Part shown: piece by piece, positions 1 through 8,930 of the stretch
Numbering within the stretch: the first letter of the stretch is position 1
Layout of the letters: every line of letters begins with the position of its first letter
From: an uncultured Selenomonadales bacterium
GTDB lineage: Bacteria > Bacillota > Negativicutes > Selenomonadales > Selenomonadaceae
Assembly (NCBI GenBank): GCA_937877545.1
Contig: CALFJE010000084.1
Coordinates: forward strand, 1-26,772
DNA length: 26,772 nt
Direction of reading: 5' to 3'
Translations under genes and position numbers: made by a program
Notes under the pieces: model-generated
Told to the model about the DNA's origin: nothing
Seen by the model: the letters and a program-made list of their open reading frames with translations, nothing else
The model's database searches: none

Positions 1-765
1 GGGGGATTTAATTTTGAACTGGCGATAATCTCTTCGCGTAACGACTTCTATAATCGTATGAAGTTCTTGGAGGCTCAAGGCTTCCCACGTAACCGAATCA
101 TTGACGGCAGTATTTTCAAGGTGTCGAATCTGGACTTCCTGCGTTTGCTCAAAGAGGGCGTCGCTTACGGGACGTTTGACAAAAAATCTTTTGAGGACAT
201 TTCGTTTGCGATATATCCGCGAGTATATTTTGGAAATGGCGCAGCTATCACCTTCGGCACGAAAAGTTATATCAATAAATCAACCATAGACGGGGGCGGG
301 ATAATTTCCGTCAGCAAATTTTCTTCGCTATCGTGGAATCTGGTGTTCAACATGGTGGGCGGTTCAGACCACAACTATCGAAACGTCAACAGCTACGGGG
401 TTAGTCATTTTGATTGGGGTGTCCCAAAGGAATTTTATCCGCCGCAGGGCATGTGTCGAATCAATATCGGCAACGACGTTTGGATAGGGCGCGGCTGTAA
501 TCTGAAATGCACCAATCCGAATAAGCCGCTGGTTATCGGCGACGGCGCGGTTATCGCCTCCGACAGCGTGGTAGTTAAGAACGTGCCGCCCTATGCCATT
601 GTCGGCGGCAACCCCGCGCAAGTTATCAAGTATCGGTTCGAGCCGCACATTATCGAGGCGTTGTTGCGTATCAAATGGTGGGATTGGAGTCTCGACAAGA
701 TTCACGACAACTTTAAGTATTTCAACGACATCGACAAGTTTATCGCATTGCACGACAGGAGTTGA
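1..765 (+). CDS. CatB-like hexapeptide-repeat acetyltransferase, 5' truncated
   Basis: This is an acyl-CoA-dependent O-acetyltransferase of the left-handed beta-helix (xenobiotic acetyltransferase, XAT) class. The reading frame is open from base 1, so the gene starts left of the window; the first in-window ATG (58) lies inside the domain and is unlikely to be the true start. The segment GGSDHNY near base 365 matches the XAT catalytic-His region. The stretch at about 460-620 (INIGNDVWIGRGC, VIGDGAVIASDSVV, PPYAIVGGNPAQVI) is the classic hexapeptide coil and C-terminal turn. A helical tail ending in KFIALHDRS closes the protein at TGA 763-765. By comparison with the copy at 1977-2910, about 60 N-terminal residues are missing. 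Those resemble a small nucleotide-fold domain such as is fused to sugar acetyltransferases. The acceptor is unknown; a surface polysaccharide sugar is a plausible inference. Confidence 0.85.
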   Translation, partial: GGFNFELAIISSRNDFYNRMKFLEAQGFPRNRIIDGSIFKVSNLDFLRLLKEGVAYGTFDKKSFEDISFAIYPRVYFGNGAAITFGTKSYINKSTIDGGGIISVSKFSSLSWNLVFNMVGGSDHNYRNVNSYGVSHFDWGVPKEFYPPQGMCRINIGNDVWIGRGCNLKCTNPNKPLVIGDGAVIASDSVVVKNVPPYAIVGGNPAQVIKYRFEPHIIEALLRIKWWDWSLDKIHDNFKYFNDIDKFIALHDRS

Positions 766-769
766 CTTT

Positions 770-1972
770 ATGCTTAGGAAGCTAATCGGCGCGGCACTGT
801 TCGCGTGGCTGTTCATATTTACGCAAATCGTCTCGGCGGCGGACGTTAAATCAATCGAAACGCTTTCGGCGCGATACTACGCCGAGGGGCGGGCACGAGC
901 GCACGAATTCGCGGAGCTTAGGATTTACAGCGATCACGGCACGCATCATGCGGCGTTGGTAGCGGTCAAGTCTGCGGAGGCGGCGGACGCCATTGAGCGT
1001 GCGGGCTTAGGTAATGTGTGGTACTCGGCGATTGACAGGCGCGAGCTGGAAATTGCGGCTTACATGCACGATACCGGTATGGACGGCGGCGCGTTCAAGA
1101 CCTACACCGACGGCACCGCCTTGCGCAAGGATCATTCCTTGAACTCGGCGATTCACGTTTTGGAAAATCGCGCTTACATTGAGGCTTTGGGCGTCAACGC
1201 CGACGCGGTTGCGCTGGCTTGCATGACGCACAGCAAGAGTTGTTCGGGCGTCCGCGACCTTACCTCGTGGGAGCAGTGGACGGATTGTTTCAATCGCATT
1301 GACGCCGCCGTAGCTCTGTACAATCAGAAGTTCCCCTCCGCGCAGATTTACTTCGACAAATCGACGTGGACTGACGGCGCGACTTATCAACGCGATAATC
1401 GGACGGTTTACGTATTTAATCGCGAGGCATTGGCGCGGAGTGCGGCGGTAACGGCGGCGTTGCGTTTGGGTGACGCCAATCGCGAGGCGGCTCAATATCC
1501 CTACACGCAGAGCGGCGAGGTCATCGAGGTTGATTTTGATTCTTACGTTGCGCCCGCCAAGGATTGGCACGCCGAGATTGGCAAGGCTAAAGTTTTCGTC
1601 ATCGACGCGGACGGCAATCGGACTTCGCTCCTTACGCCGGGCGTCGACACGGCGGGTTTTGGGCGTATGTACATGTCGGGCGAGGGCAATCTTTCCATGA
1701 GTTGCGATTTTAACGCCGCTACGGGCAATATCCGCGAGCTGTTCAAAGTCTTGCACGGCACGAGCTTTCCGCTGTCAACGCAGGAGTGTATCGAGGAGCG
1801 TTTGGGCGAACTTGATACCATTAAGCGTTTCCCCGTCGAGGCGCATATTCAAATCGTCGGCGATTATTCCAAGGTCGAGCAAAAGAAAATCGCCCGCACG
1901 TATTCGCGCTATTGCCGCGACGCTCAGCGTAAGCATCAATTCCCCGTGACTTTTGAATTTATTAAGGAGTAA
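770..1972 (+). CDS. Exported HD-domain protein
   Basis: This is a 400-residue protein. The start at ATG 770 is chosen because AGGAG (757-761) precedes it by 8 bases and it opens a clean signal peptide (MLRKLIGAALFAWLF, cleavage near VSAAD). The mature N-terminal half looks like an HD metal-dependent phosphohydrolase domain: His cluster at 56/59/60, His100-Asp101 in the segment AAYMHDTG, His122, His154 and Asp178. That order (H, HD, H, H, D) recalls HD-GYP phosphodiesterases, although no GYP motif is visible. Residues beyond about 200 are unrecognised. HD enzymes normally act in the cytoplasm on nucleotides, so a secreted version is odd and its substrate is unknown. The gene sits 4 bases after one acetyltransferase copy and 4 bases before the next, so it is almost certainly co-transcribed with them. 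Confidence 0.75.
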   Translation: MLRKLIGAALFAWLFIFTQIVSAADVKSIETLSARYYAEGRARAHEFAELRIYSDHGTHHAALVAVKSAEAADAIERAGLGNVWYSAIDRRELEIAAYMHDTGMDGGAFKTYTDGTALRKDHSLNSAIHVLENRAYIEALGVNADAVALACMTHSKSCSGVRDLTSWEQWTDCFNRIDAAVALYNQKFPSAQIYFDKSTWTDGATYQRDNRTVYVFNREALARSAAVTAALRLGDANREAAQYPYTQSGEVIEVDFDSYVAPAKDWHAEIGKAKVFVIDADGNRTSLLTPGVDTAGFGRMYMSGEGNLSMSCDFNAATGNIRELFKVLHGTSFPLSTQECIEERLGELDTIKRFPVEAHIQIVGDYSKVEQKKIARTYSRYCRDAQRKHQFPVTFEFIKE

Positions 1973-1976
1973 GCTT

Positions 1977-2910
1977 ATGGCACTTAAAACTTTAATCTTC
2001 GGCGTGGACGACTTGTTTAACGAGCTGAAACCCTGCTACGAGAGCGAAGTTAAACGCGGCAACTTGGACATCGTAGCCTTTGCCGTCCTCGAAAGCGGAA
2101 AGGTTAATATATTCCCCGCCGCAGGTAGACGGGGGGGAGGGGGATTTAAATTTTGAACTGACGATAATCTCCGCGCACTACAGTTTTTATCAGCGTATGA
2201 AGTTCTTGGAGGCTCAAGGCGTCCCGCGTAACCGAATCATTGACGGCAGAGTTTTCAAGGTGCCTAACTTGGATTTTCCGCGCCTGCTCAAAGAGGGCGT
2301 CGCTTACGGCGTGCTTGACACCCCAACTTTCGGCGCGGGCAAAAATACGATTTATCCGCAACACTACAGCATTAAGAATAATCCCTCCATAGTTGCGCTT
2401 GGCAAAAAGAGCTACATTGCGTCTTTTTCGACGGTTGACGGAAGCGGCGTGGTGACGACGGGAAATTTTTCGAGCATTTCTCAACATATCCGATTCGAGC
2501 TGGGCATGAACGGCAGTCACGATTATAAAAAGGTCGCCTCGTTTGATTTGTGGTGGTACGATTGGGTTGCCCCCGCCGATTTTTATAAGCAAGCGGGAGC
2601 GTGTCGAATCAATATCGGCAACGACGTTTGGATAGGGCGCGGCTGTATCTTGAAGTGCACCAATCCTAACAAGCCGCTGATTATCGGCGACGGCGCGGTT
2701 ATCGCCTCCGACAGCGTGGTAGTTAAGAACGTGCCGCCCTACGCCATTGTCGGCGGCAACCCTGCAAAGATTATCAAGTTCCGTTTTTCCGAGGAGGTCA
2801 TAGAGGCGTTGCTTAGGATTAAGTGGTGGGATTGGAGCCTCGACAAGATTCACGATAACTTTAAGTATTTCAACGACATCGATAAGTTTATAGCTTTGCA
2901 CGACAGATAG
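1977..2910 (+). pseudogene. Second CatB-like acetyltransferase, frameshifted
   Basis: The start is ATG 1977, with AAGGAG at 1964-1969. The first frame reads MALKTLIFGVDDLFNEL and continues for about 59 codons to TGA 2154-2156. The acetyltransferase body (RMKFLEAQGVPRNRIIDG to the end at TAG 2908-2910) is in the +1 frame. Comparison with the first copy locates the lesion: that copy reads GATTTAATTTTGAACTG in one frame, whereas this one has GATTTAAATTTTGAACTG, an extra A around 2148-2150. It lies directly after the G7-A-G5 tract (2131-2143), so a change in G number could restore the frame. The body keeps the hexapeptide repeats and the catalytic-His region (GSHDYKK). Translation of the body alone from ATG 2080 or 2197 is possible but has no good ribosome site. 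It may be a true lesion, a phase-variable switch or a sequencing error. Confidence 0.75.
2131..2143 (+). repeat. G-rich tract G7-A-G5 at the frameshift
   Basis: Seven G, one A and five G fall inside the N-terminal part of the second acetyltransferase copy, just upstream of the point where its frame is lost. The first copy carries at least five G at the same relative place, at the very left edge of the window. Such homopolymer runs are prone to slipped-strand mispairing and also to base-calling errors. Confidence 0.8.
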
Positions 2911-2921
2911 GAGGCTTGCTT

Positions 2922-3632
2922 ATGGCAATGCTTGAGGTCAAGGACATCAACGTTTACTACGGGGCGATTCATGCGATAAAAGGAATCAGCCTGGCGGTCG
3001 AGGAGGGCGAAATAGTCACGCTGATAGGCGCGAACGGCGCGGGCAAGTCGACGACGCTCCGAACAATTTCGGGGTTGCTCAAGCCAAAAACCGGCGCGAT
3101 AAATTTTCTCGGCAACAATATCGCGGGAATGCCGGCGCACAAAATAGTTCGCGAGGGAATATCGCAAGTGCCCGAAGGTCGGCGAATCTTCGCGGAAATG
3201 ACCGTGCTGGAAAATCTGGAACTCGGAGCTTTCACGCGCACCGATAAGGACGAAATTCAAGCCGATATGCAAATGGTCTTTAAACGTTTCCCGCGCCTTG
3301 AAGAACGGCGGCTCCAATTGGCGGGAACGCTGTCGGGCGGCGAACAACAAATGCTCGCCATGGGACGCGCCTTAATGAGTCGCCCCAAACTTTTGCTCCT
3401 CGACGAACCAAGCATGGGACTCGCGCCGCTCCTCATCAAGGAAATTTTTAACATCATCGTCGACATCAACAAGACGGGCACGACGGTTTTGCTGGTTGAG
3501 CAAAACGCAAATATGGCGTTGTCGATAGCAAATCGCGCCTATGTTTTGGAGACGGGACGAATCACGATTTCGGGCAACGCCAAGGAACTTGCCGCCAGCG
3601 AGGACATTCGCAAAGCTTATCTGGGAGGTTGA
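2922..3632 (+). CDS. livF: Branched-chain amino acid ABC transporter ATP-binding protein LivF
   Basis: This 236-residue cytoplasmic ATPase subunit is of the LivF type. The LivGF pair powers uptake of leucine, isoleucine and valine through LivHM with a LivK-type binding protein. Walker A is GANGAGKST at residues 36-44, the signature LSGGEQQ starts at 137, Walker B is LLLLDEPSMGLAP with D161/E162, and the switch His region has become LLVEQNANMAL, as is usual for LivF. Length is normal for the family. ATG 2922 is preferred because AGGAGG (2909-2914) lies 7 bases upstream and overlaps the stop of the preceding gene; ATG 2928 is an alternative. No livG, livH, livM or livK is next to it. The following gene starts 6 bases later. 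Confidence 0.9.
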   Translation: MAMLEVKDINVYYGAIHAIKGISLAVEEGEIVTLIGANGAGKSTTLRTISGLLKPKTGAINFLGNNIAGMPAHKIVREGISQVPEGRRIFAEMTVLENLELGAFTRTDKDEIQADMQMVFKRFPRLEERRLQLAGTLSGGEQQMLAMGRALMSRPKLLLLDEPSMGLAPLLIKEIFNIIVDINKTGTTVLLVEQNANMALSIANRAYVLETGRITISGNAKELAASEDIRKAYLGG

Positions 3633-3638
3633 ACTCTC

Positions 3639-6600
3639 ATGGACAGATTGAAGACGATTGAAGAATTCCGCAACGTCTTGACCGAACTGCGCGGGCGCAA
3701 CGTGCTTGTCAAAAGGGATTTGGGCAAAATCGCAACCGTCATCGATAAGGACAGTTTCGCGCCCCTCGACGATTTAAAAGCTTGGGGCGAAGATTTAATC
3801 GCGTGGCTGACCAAATCCGCCGATTGTCACGAGTTGCACAGTAAGCTGTTCAATAAGCCGTTGCCCGATAAAATTTCGGCGGCGGAAGCGGCTCTGGACG
3901 CCGAGGAGAAAAAAATCCACGAAACGATAATCTTGGGGCAGGCGGAAGAGTTTATGCTCTTCTTAACCGAGGACGTCGAGTTGTCAAAAGTTTTGCGCGA
4001 ACATCAGGCGAAACTTAAGAAATTGCTTGCAAGCAAACGGCGCGACGATAAGTTGAAAGCCGCCATTGAGCCTTATGCCAAATTTGTCCGCGCCGCGCAG
4101 GAAAAAAACAGCGTCGAGAAATTCGCCCTAAGTGACGGACTCCGCGCTTACTTCAGCAACGATTTGATTTGGCACGGGATTTTTGGCGGCGAATTGACTA
4201 TGGCGACCCTCGACGCCGATAAACCCGTTGAAGCTCCAAAGAAAAAAATCGCTCCACCGACTCCGCCCGCCGAAAGCGACTTCGTGAAGATTCTCCAATC
4301 CAAACGTGCACTTTTGAGCGATAAAGACTTCGACAGGTGGCGGGGTATTTTCAACATCGATAAGGTCGAGCGCAACAAGCCTTGCACCGCAATCAACTTT
4401 AAGCGCGACTTCAAGAGCGGTAAAACTTCCGAAACCTTGAAGCTGGTTTTATACTATATCGAAATTTACGGCATACTGTCGCCGACGTCCTTTTACCCTA
4501 AAAATGTCACGCTCAATATCCTGCAGAACGCGATTCAGCTGTTGCATTCCAAGGGCTATATTCAAAAGTACACGTTCGAGGGCTACGGCAGTTTTTACAG
4601 CTTTACGAAAACTTTTTACGATTTGCTCAAGAGCGACGAGGGCAAAAAGCTCCTTCGCCCCAAACCGCCCGATAAGTGGGATTTGAACGGCGGGGCGTTT
4701 GTCGGCGAGGATATGAAGTGCGCTTTGACGCGGCTGATTTGTTGTCTGTTGTACGAAAAGGTCAATGAGGATAAGAATCACTTCTACAGGATGGATTTCT
4801 TCGCGCAGGCGTTTCATGCCGAGTTCGACCTCAAAGATGACAACAATCTGTTTATCGGTTGCTTTTGGGACACCGCCGACGAGTGTGACAGGTTTATCAA
4901 GAATTTGGCGGCGTACCTTAAGCATAAGAATTTCGCCCGCGTGTTCGTGGCGGGTATTACGTTCGAGCAGACCATGACAATTTCCGACGCTTTGGCGGAG
5001 GTTTTGGCTGACGTCTTGCCGAAAGACGCCGATTATTATCTTTACGCGTTCAACGATAACACTTTTTATAACAGCGAAACCGGCGAGCCCGTCATGACGG
5101 AGGAAATTTTGGCGAAGTCCGCGCCCGATGCCGAAGACGATTTTTGGGCTGACGAGGATTTTGACGATAACGAAGCCGATACCGACGACTCCGAGCCCGA
5201 AGATGATTCCGCAGAGCCCGTTGAGGAGCCCGACGTTGAGGAACCCTTTGACGAGCCCGAAGTTGAAATCGTCGAAACCGAGCCCGATATTTACGAGCCT
5301 GAAGTTTACGATTTTGAGGAGCCTGCCGACGAGGACGATTACATTTTACATGAAGTCAAGGGCTTGCTTTTGAGCGAGAAATTCTATTGCGCGACGGCAT
5401 ACTTGAAGGCGCGGAGTGCGGAATTTTCGGAGGTTGAATTGCTTTATCGGCAGGTGGCATTCGCTCTTGACGACCCGCTCCTCGACGAACCCTACAGTGC
5501 CGCCGCGATTTCGACGCTCTTTGCAAAGGACAATACGCCCTTCAACGAAACTTTGATAATCGCCGCCGCGTTGCGAGCCTTTTTCTACAACGACGTTGAG
5601 TTTGACTATGACATCCCCGCTCTTTTCGACGCTTTGGATTATTTTGAGCTCCTCGACGAAAATATACCGCTGTATAAGCTGATTAGCGACGTTAAGGATT
5701 TTAAAATTGCCAACCGTAAGGGCGCGAATTATTTCGTTGACAGCGTGGCGAAGAATCGTCGTGCGGCGGTTGAATTCGGCAAGGTGATAAGCGACGCCGC
5801 GACTTACTACCGCCAATTTTTTGAAGGCGATTTTCGCGGTGAGACGGGTTACACGACCGTCAAGACCAAGCAGAAACTTTTCGACATCAACAACGATTTT
5901 GGAGCGACGTTTAAGCTGATGAAGGCTCCGATTGAGAAATACACGCCTGAGGCATTGAGCACGGTTAAGGGCTTTTTGGCGAAGAATTTTATTCGCAAGG
6001 AAGCCGCCCTCAACATCGACAATATCGACAGCGATAAGCTTTTGGATTGGGTGGAGCGTTGCTGGAACGAGGTCAAGTCCAAAAAGAACAAAAACAGCAT
6101 GGTCGGCGACAGGCGCAGCAATTTAATCAGCAGTTTGGAACGCGCCGGCGCGATAATGTGCACGTGGGTCAAGTGCGCGGAAAATCTTACGGGCGCGGTG
6201 CAGGATAACAGTCACGCGGAAACCTTCGCGAATATGATGATGAGGTCCGAGGAGGCGTATAAAGAACTTGGCAAAAAGCTCAAGGGCAAGACGTTGGATA
6301 CGGCGAGCTTTATGGTCTTGGCGCGGACGCTCAAGGAAATATCTGCGCGGATTGGCGGCTCCTACGACGCGGCGCAACGCAAGTATTTCTATGTGCAATT
6401 TCTGTGCGGCGATTACGTTATCCTCGACGAAAATTATTTGCCCAGGCTGGACTTGAACATATCCGACGGCACCGGCGACGGGCTTGCCGAACAAATTTTG
6501 AAACACGCCGATTCAAAGTTGCCGAGCGTCGAGAAACGTATCGAACACATTTTCCAAAAGCACGGCGACGATTTCGGCTCCGCGCAGATGCTTGACGATT

Positions 6601-8930
6601 ACCTCAAGGCTACGACGGGCGAATCCTTTATCGCGAAGAAAAATTACGCGCTTAAGGAATGTATTGCGGGCGTCGGCAAGGACGTTGAGCGCAAGCTGGA
6701 GGAGTTCAAGGGCGGCGTGGAGTTGGCGCAAATTCACGGGCAGTTGAACAGCGACGACGTTAAGGAAAAAATTCTGCGCGTGGTCGATAACTGTTGCGCG
6801 TATGCCAAGGCGAGCGGCAATTACGGCGTGTTTTTCCGCGTCAAGAAATTTTGGGAGGAGGGGATTAAGAGAAATGCCACCGAGTTTGAGCAACTCCTTG
6901 AAGATGACTTGCAACGGGCGACGGAGGATTTCAAGCAACACGACGAAAATTTTGATTCGGCGGCATTGGCTGAAAGCGTCGAGGAGATTCAAAAGCTCTT
7001 GACGGCGGGGAACTTTGCGGCGGCGCGGACTTTGATTTCGGAGCTTAGTCGCGGCAAGCCGTATAAAAAGCCCGTCGGCGAGAACTTGACGCTGAGCCGC
7101 TTTATCGACGATTACGGCGAGTGCTACGGCAAAGTTCAGAATATCGGCACGTCGCTGAAGAATTTGCTTGCCAAGCAGAGCGTCGACAAAAATAAATTTT
7201 ACAAGGCGCGTGGCGAGCTTATCGACAGCTGGCTGCCAAACGGTATGCCCGATTCGACCGGCGGCAAGGAAAAATATCTCGACCGCGTTGGGGCATTGCT
7301 GGAGTTGCTCGGCTTCGACGTGGATTCCCTGACGCTTTCCGACGACACCGATACCAAATCGCTGACGTTCACGGTCAAGCTCAAAAAATCGTTCCAAATG
7401 ATGCACACGCACCCGATAGCGGCGTTCGGTTCGGAGGCTGAGGTCGGCAAGGCGGGCTTCCGCGTGACGTGCTTATTCGGGCAATTCCCGCAGGAAAATC
7501 TTATCGATTACTTCAAGAAACTCGACGCGGGCAACACGCTGATACTTTTGGATCACGCGCTCAAATTGCCGGAACGCAGACGCCTGGCACGCGCCATAAA
7601 GAGCGACCGTTCGCTCATGCACATTTTTGCGGTCGTCGACAGGGTTGTCATGATGTATCTTATGAAGCATTGCGCGGAGCAAATCGGCACGAAGCGCATA
7701 AACGATACGCTCATGTCGCTTATCATGCCGTTCAGCCGTTGCCAGCCGTACATTTGGGATCCGCAAAAGTTGTTGCCGCCGGAAATGTTTATCGGGCGCG
7801 AGGACGCAATGTATAACGTCAAAAACCCCGACGGCGTGAATATCGTTTACGGCGGGCGTCAACTGGGCAAGTCCGCGCTGTTGAAAATGGCTTGCCGCGA
7901 GATTGACGGCAACAAGAATCAGCGGGCGATTTACGTCGAGATACGCAACAGGGATTATCGGGCGGCGGCGTTGTATACGAGCCGCGAGCTTACCGACGCC
8001 AACTTTTTCACGGAGCCGCTTGAAACCGACGATTGGGACGTTTTGACCCGCGAGATTAAAAAACGTTTGGCGAGCGATACGCCCAATAAAATTCCGTATT
8101 TCCTGCTCATGCTTGACGAGGCGGACAAATTTATCGACACCTGCGCGGCGGTCCGCTACGCGCCGATTGACGCCCTGTCGCGGATTCAGCAGACCGATTA
8201 TAACGGCAGTCGCTTTAAGTTCGTGATAGCGGGCTTGCGCAACATCGTCCGTTTCGAGAAGGAACGCGCTCAAAGCGACAATCCGATATTGCCGGTGCTC
8301 AAATCGCTGACGATAAAGCCGTTTGTGTTCGAGGAGGCGCGGAAACTTTTGGAGGTGCCGTTGCGTTGCCTGGGGTTGCGCTTCGCCGACGACAAGTTGA
8401 TTTTCACGATAGCCGAGACCGCGCTGTACTTCCCCGGCATAATCCAGTTGTTCTGCGAAAAACTCTTGCTGACGCTGTTTGATCCGAATAACACGAGCTA
8501 CGGCGAAAACGCCCCGCCCTACGAGATAACCGAGGGGCATATCAAAAAGGTTTTGGCGGACGAGGAATTTCTCCGCGACATCAGGGACAAAATCGAAATT
8601 ACCCTGCGCCTCGGCGACGACAAATATTATTACGTCATTGCGCAGATTTTGGCGCATTTGTATCACGAAAACTTTAACGTCGAGGGCTGTTCGCCCGCCG
8701 ATATTCTGACTTGCGCCAAGTCGTTTGAGCTGGTTAAGGAGCGGTATTTGCCTAAGGACGAGTCGAAGATTGATGCGCTAATGACGGAGCTTTGCGAGCT
8801 GAATATCCTGCGCAAGGGCGATTCGGGCAGGTATTTCTTTGCGCGTCAACGGATTTTCAACTACATGGGCACGCGGCAGAAGGTCGAGGACGAGCTTTTT
8901 AATTTGATGGCGGAGGCGGCTAATGGATAA
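3639..8930 (+). CDS. Giant multidomain P-loop ATPase, candidate conflict-system protein
   Basis: This 1763-residue protein has ATG 3639 behind GGGAGG (3623-3628). Visible layout: residues 1-190 are helical with a coiled-coil-like stretch at about 80-150; a Pro-rich linker (KKKIAPPTPP) falls near 195-205; 205-500 is a globular region with a possible winged helix; 501-568 is extremely Asp/Glu/Pro rich; 570-1190 is long and helical; and 1200-1370 is a mixed alpha/beta domain ahead of the ATPase. The ATPase begins at FIGRE (about 1384), with Walker A GGRQLGKS (1405-1412), Walker B LLMLDEAD (D1493/E1494) and a sensor-like VIAGLRN (R1534). The C-terminus ends in a winged-helix-like region (YFFARQRIFNYMG). 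This arrangement resembles the archaeal-ATPase/STAND-like branch of P-loop NTPases. It overlaps the next gene by 8 bases. Function is not known; a role in phage defence or another conflict system is an inference from architecture and partner. Confidence 0.85.
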   Translation: MDRLKTIEEFRNVLTELRGRNVLVKRDLGKIATVIDKDSFAPLDDLKAWGEDLIAWLTKSADCHELHSKLFNKPLPDKISAAEAALDAEEKKIHETIILGQAEEFMLFLTEDVELSKVLREHQAKLKKLLASKRRDDKLKAAIEPYAKFVRAAQEKNSVEKFALSDGLRAYFSNDLIWHGIFGGELTMATLDADKPVEAPKKKIAPPTPPAESDFVKILQSKRALLSDKDFDRWRGIFNIDKVERNKPCTAINFKRDFKSGKTSETLKLVLYYIEIYGILSPTSFYPKNVTLNILQNAIQLLHSKGYIQKYTFEGYGSFYSFTKTFYDLLKSDEGKKLLRPKPPDKWDLNGGAFVGEDMKCALTRLICCLLYEKVNEDKNHFYRMDFFAQAFHAEFDLKDDNNLFIGCFWDTADECDRFIKNLAAYLKHKNFARVFVAGITFEQTMTISDALAEVLADVLPKDADYYLYAFNDNTFYNSETGEPVMTEEILAKSAPDAEDDFWADEDFDDNEADTDDSEPEDDSAEPVEEPDVEEPFDEPEVEIVETEPDIYEPEVYDFEEPADEDDYILHEVKGLLLSEKFYCATAYLKARSAEFSEVELLYRQVAFALDDPLLDEPYSAAAISTLFAKDNTPFNETLIIAAALRAFFYNDVEFDYDIPALFDALDYFELLDENIPLYKLISDVKDFKIANRKGANYFVDSVAKNRRAAVEFGKVISDAATYYRQFFEGDFRGETGYTTVKTKQKLFDINNDFGATFKLMKAPIEKYTPEALSTVKGFLAKNFIRKEAALNIDNIDSDKLLDWVERCWNEVKSKKNKNSMVGDRRSNLISSLERAGAIMCTWVKCAENLTGAVQDNSHAETFANMMMRSEEAYKELGKKLKGKTLDTASFMVLARTLKEISARIGGSYDAAQRKYFYVQFLCGDYVILDENYLPRLDLNISDGTGDGLAEQILKHADSKLPSVEKRIEHIFQKHGDDFGSAQMLDDYLKATTGESFIAKKNYALKECIAGVGKDVERKLEEFKGGVELAQIHGQLNSDDVKEKILRVVDNCCAYAKASGNYGVFFRVKKFWEEGIKRNATEFEQLLEDDLQRATEDFKQHDENFDSAALAESVEEIQKLLTAGNFAAARTLISELSRGKPYKKPVGENLTLSRFIDDYGECYGKVQNIGTSLKNLLAKQSVDKNKFYKARGELIDSWLPNGMPDSTGGKEKYLDRVGALLELLGFDVDSLTLSDDTDTKSLTFTVKLKKSFQMMHTHPIAAFGSEAEVGKAGFRVTCLFGQFPQENLIDYFKKLDAGNTLILLDHALKLPERRRLARAIKSDRSLMHIFAVVDRVVMMYLMKHCAEQIGTKRINDTLMSLIMPFSRCQPYIWDPQKLLPPEMFIGREDAMYNVKNPDGVNIVYGGRQLGKSALLKMACREIDGNKNQRAIYVEIRNRDYRAAALYTSRELTDANFFTEPLETDDWDVLTREIKKRLASDTPNKIPYFLLMLDEADKFIDTCAAVRYAPIDALSRIQQTDYNGSRFKFVIAGLRNIVRFEKERAQSDNPILPVLKSLTIKPFVFEEARKLLEVPLRCLGLRFADDKLIFTIAETALYFPGIIQLFCEKLLLTLFDPNNTSYGENAPPYEITEGHIKKVLADEEFLRDIRDKIEITLRLGDDKYYYVIAQILAHLYHENFNVEGCSPADILTCAKSFELVKERYLPKDESKIDALMTELCELNILRKGDSGRYFFARQRIFNYMGTRQKVEDELFNLMAEAANG

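Noticed and set aside
593..769. Upstream extension of the exported HD gene to an ATG at 593
   Set aside because: It overlaps the acetyltransferase gene, has no ribosome site and would bury the signal peptide; ATG 770 has a good AGGAG.
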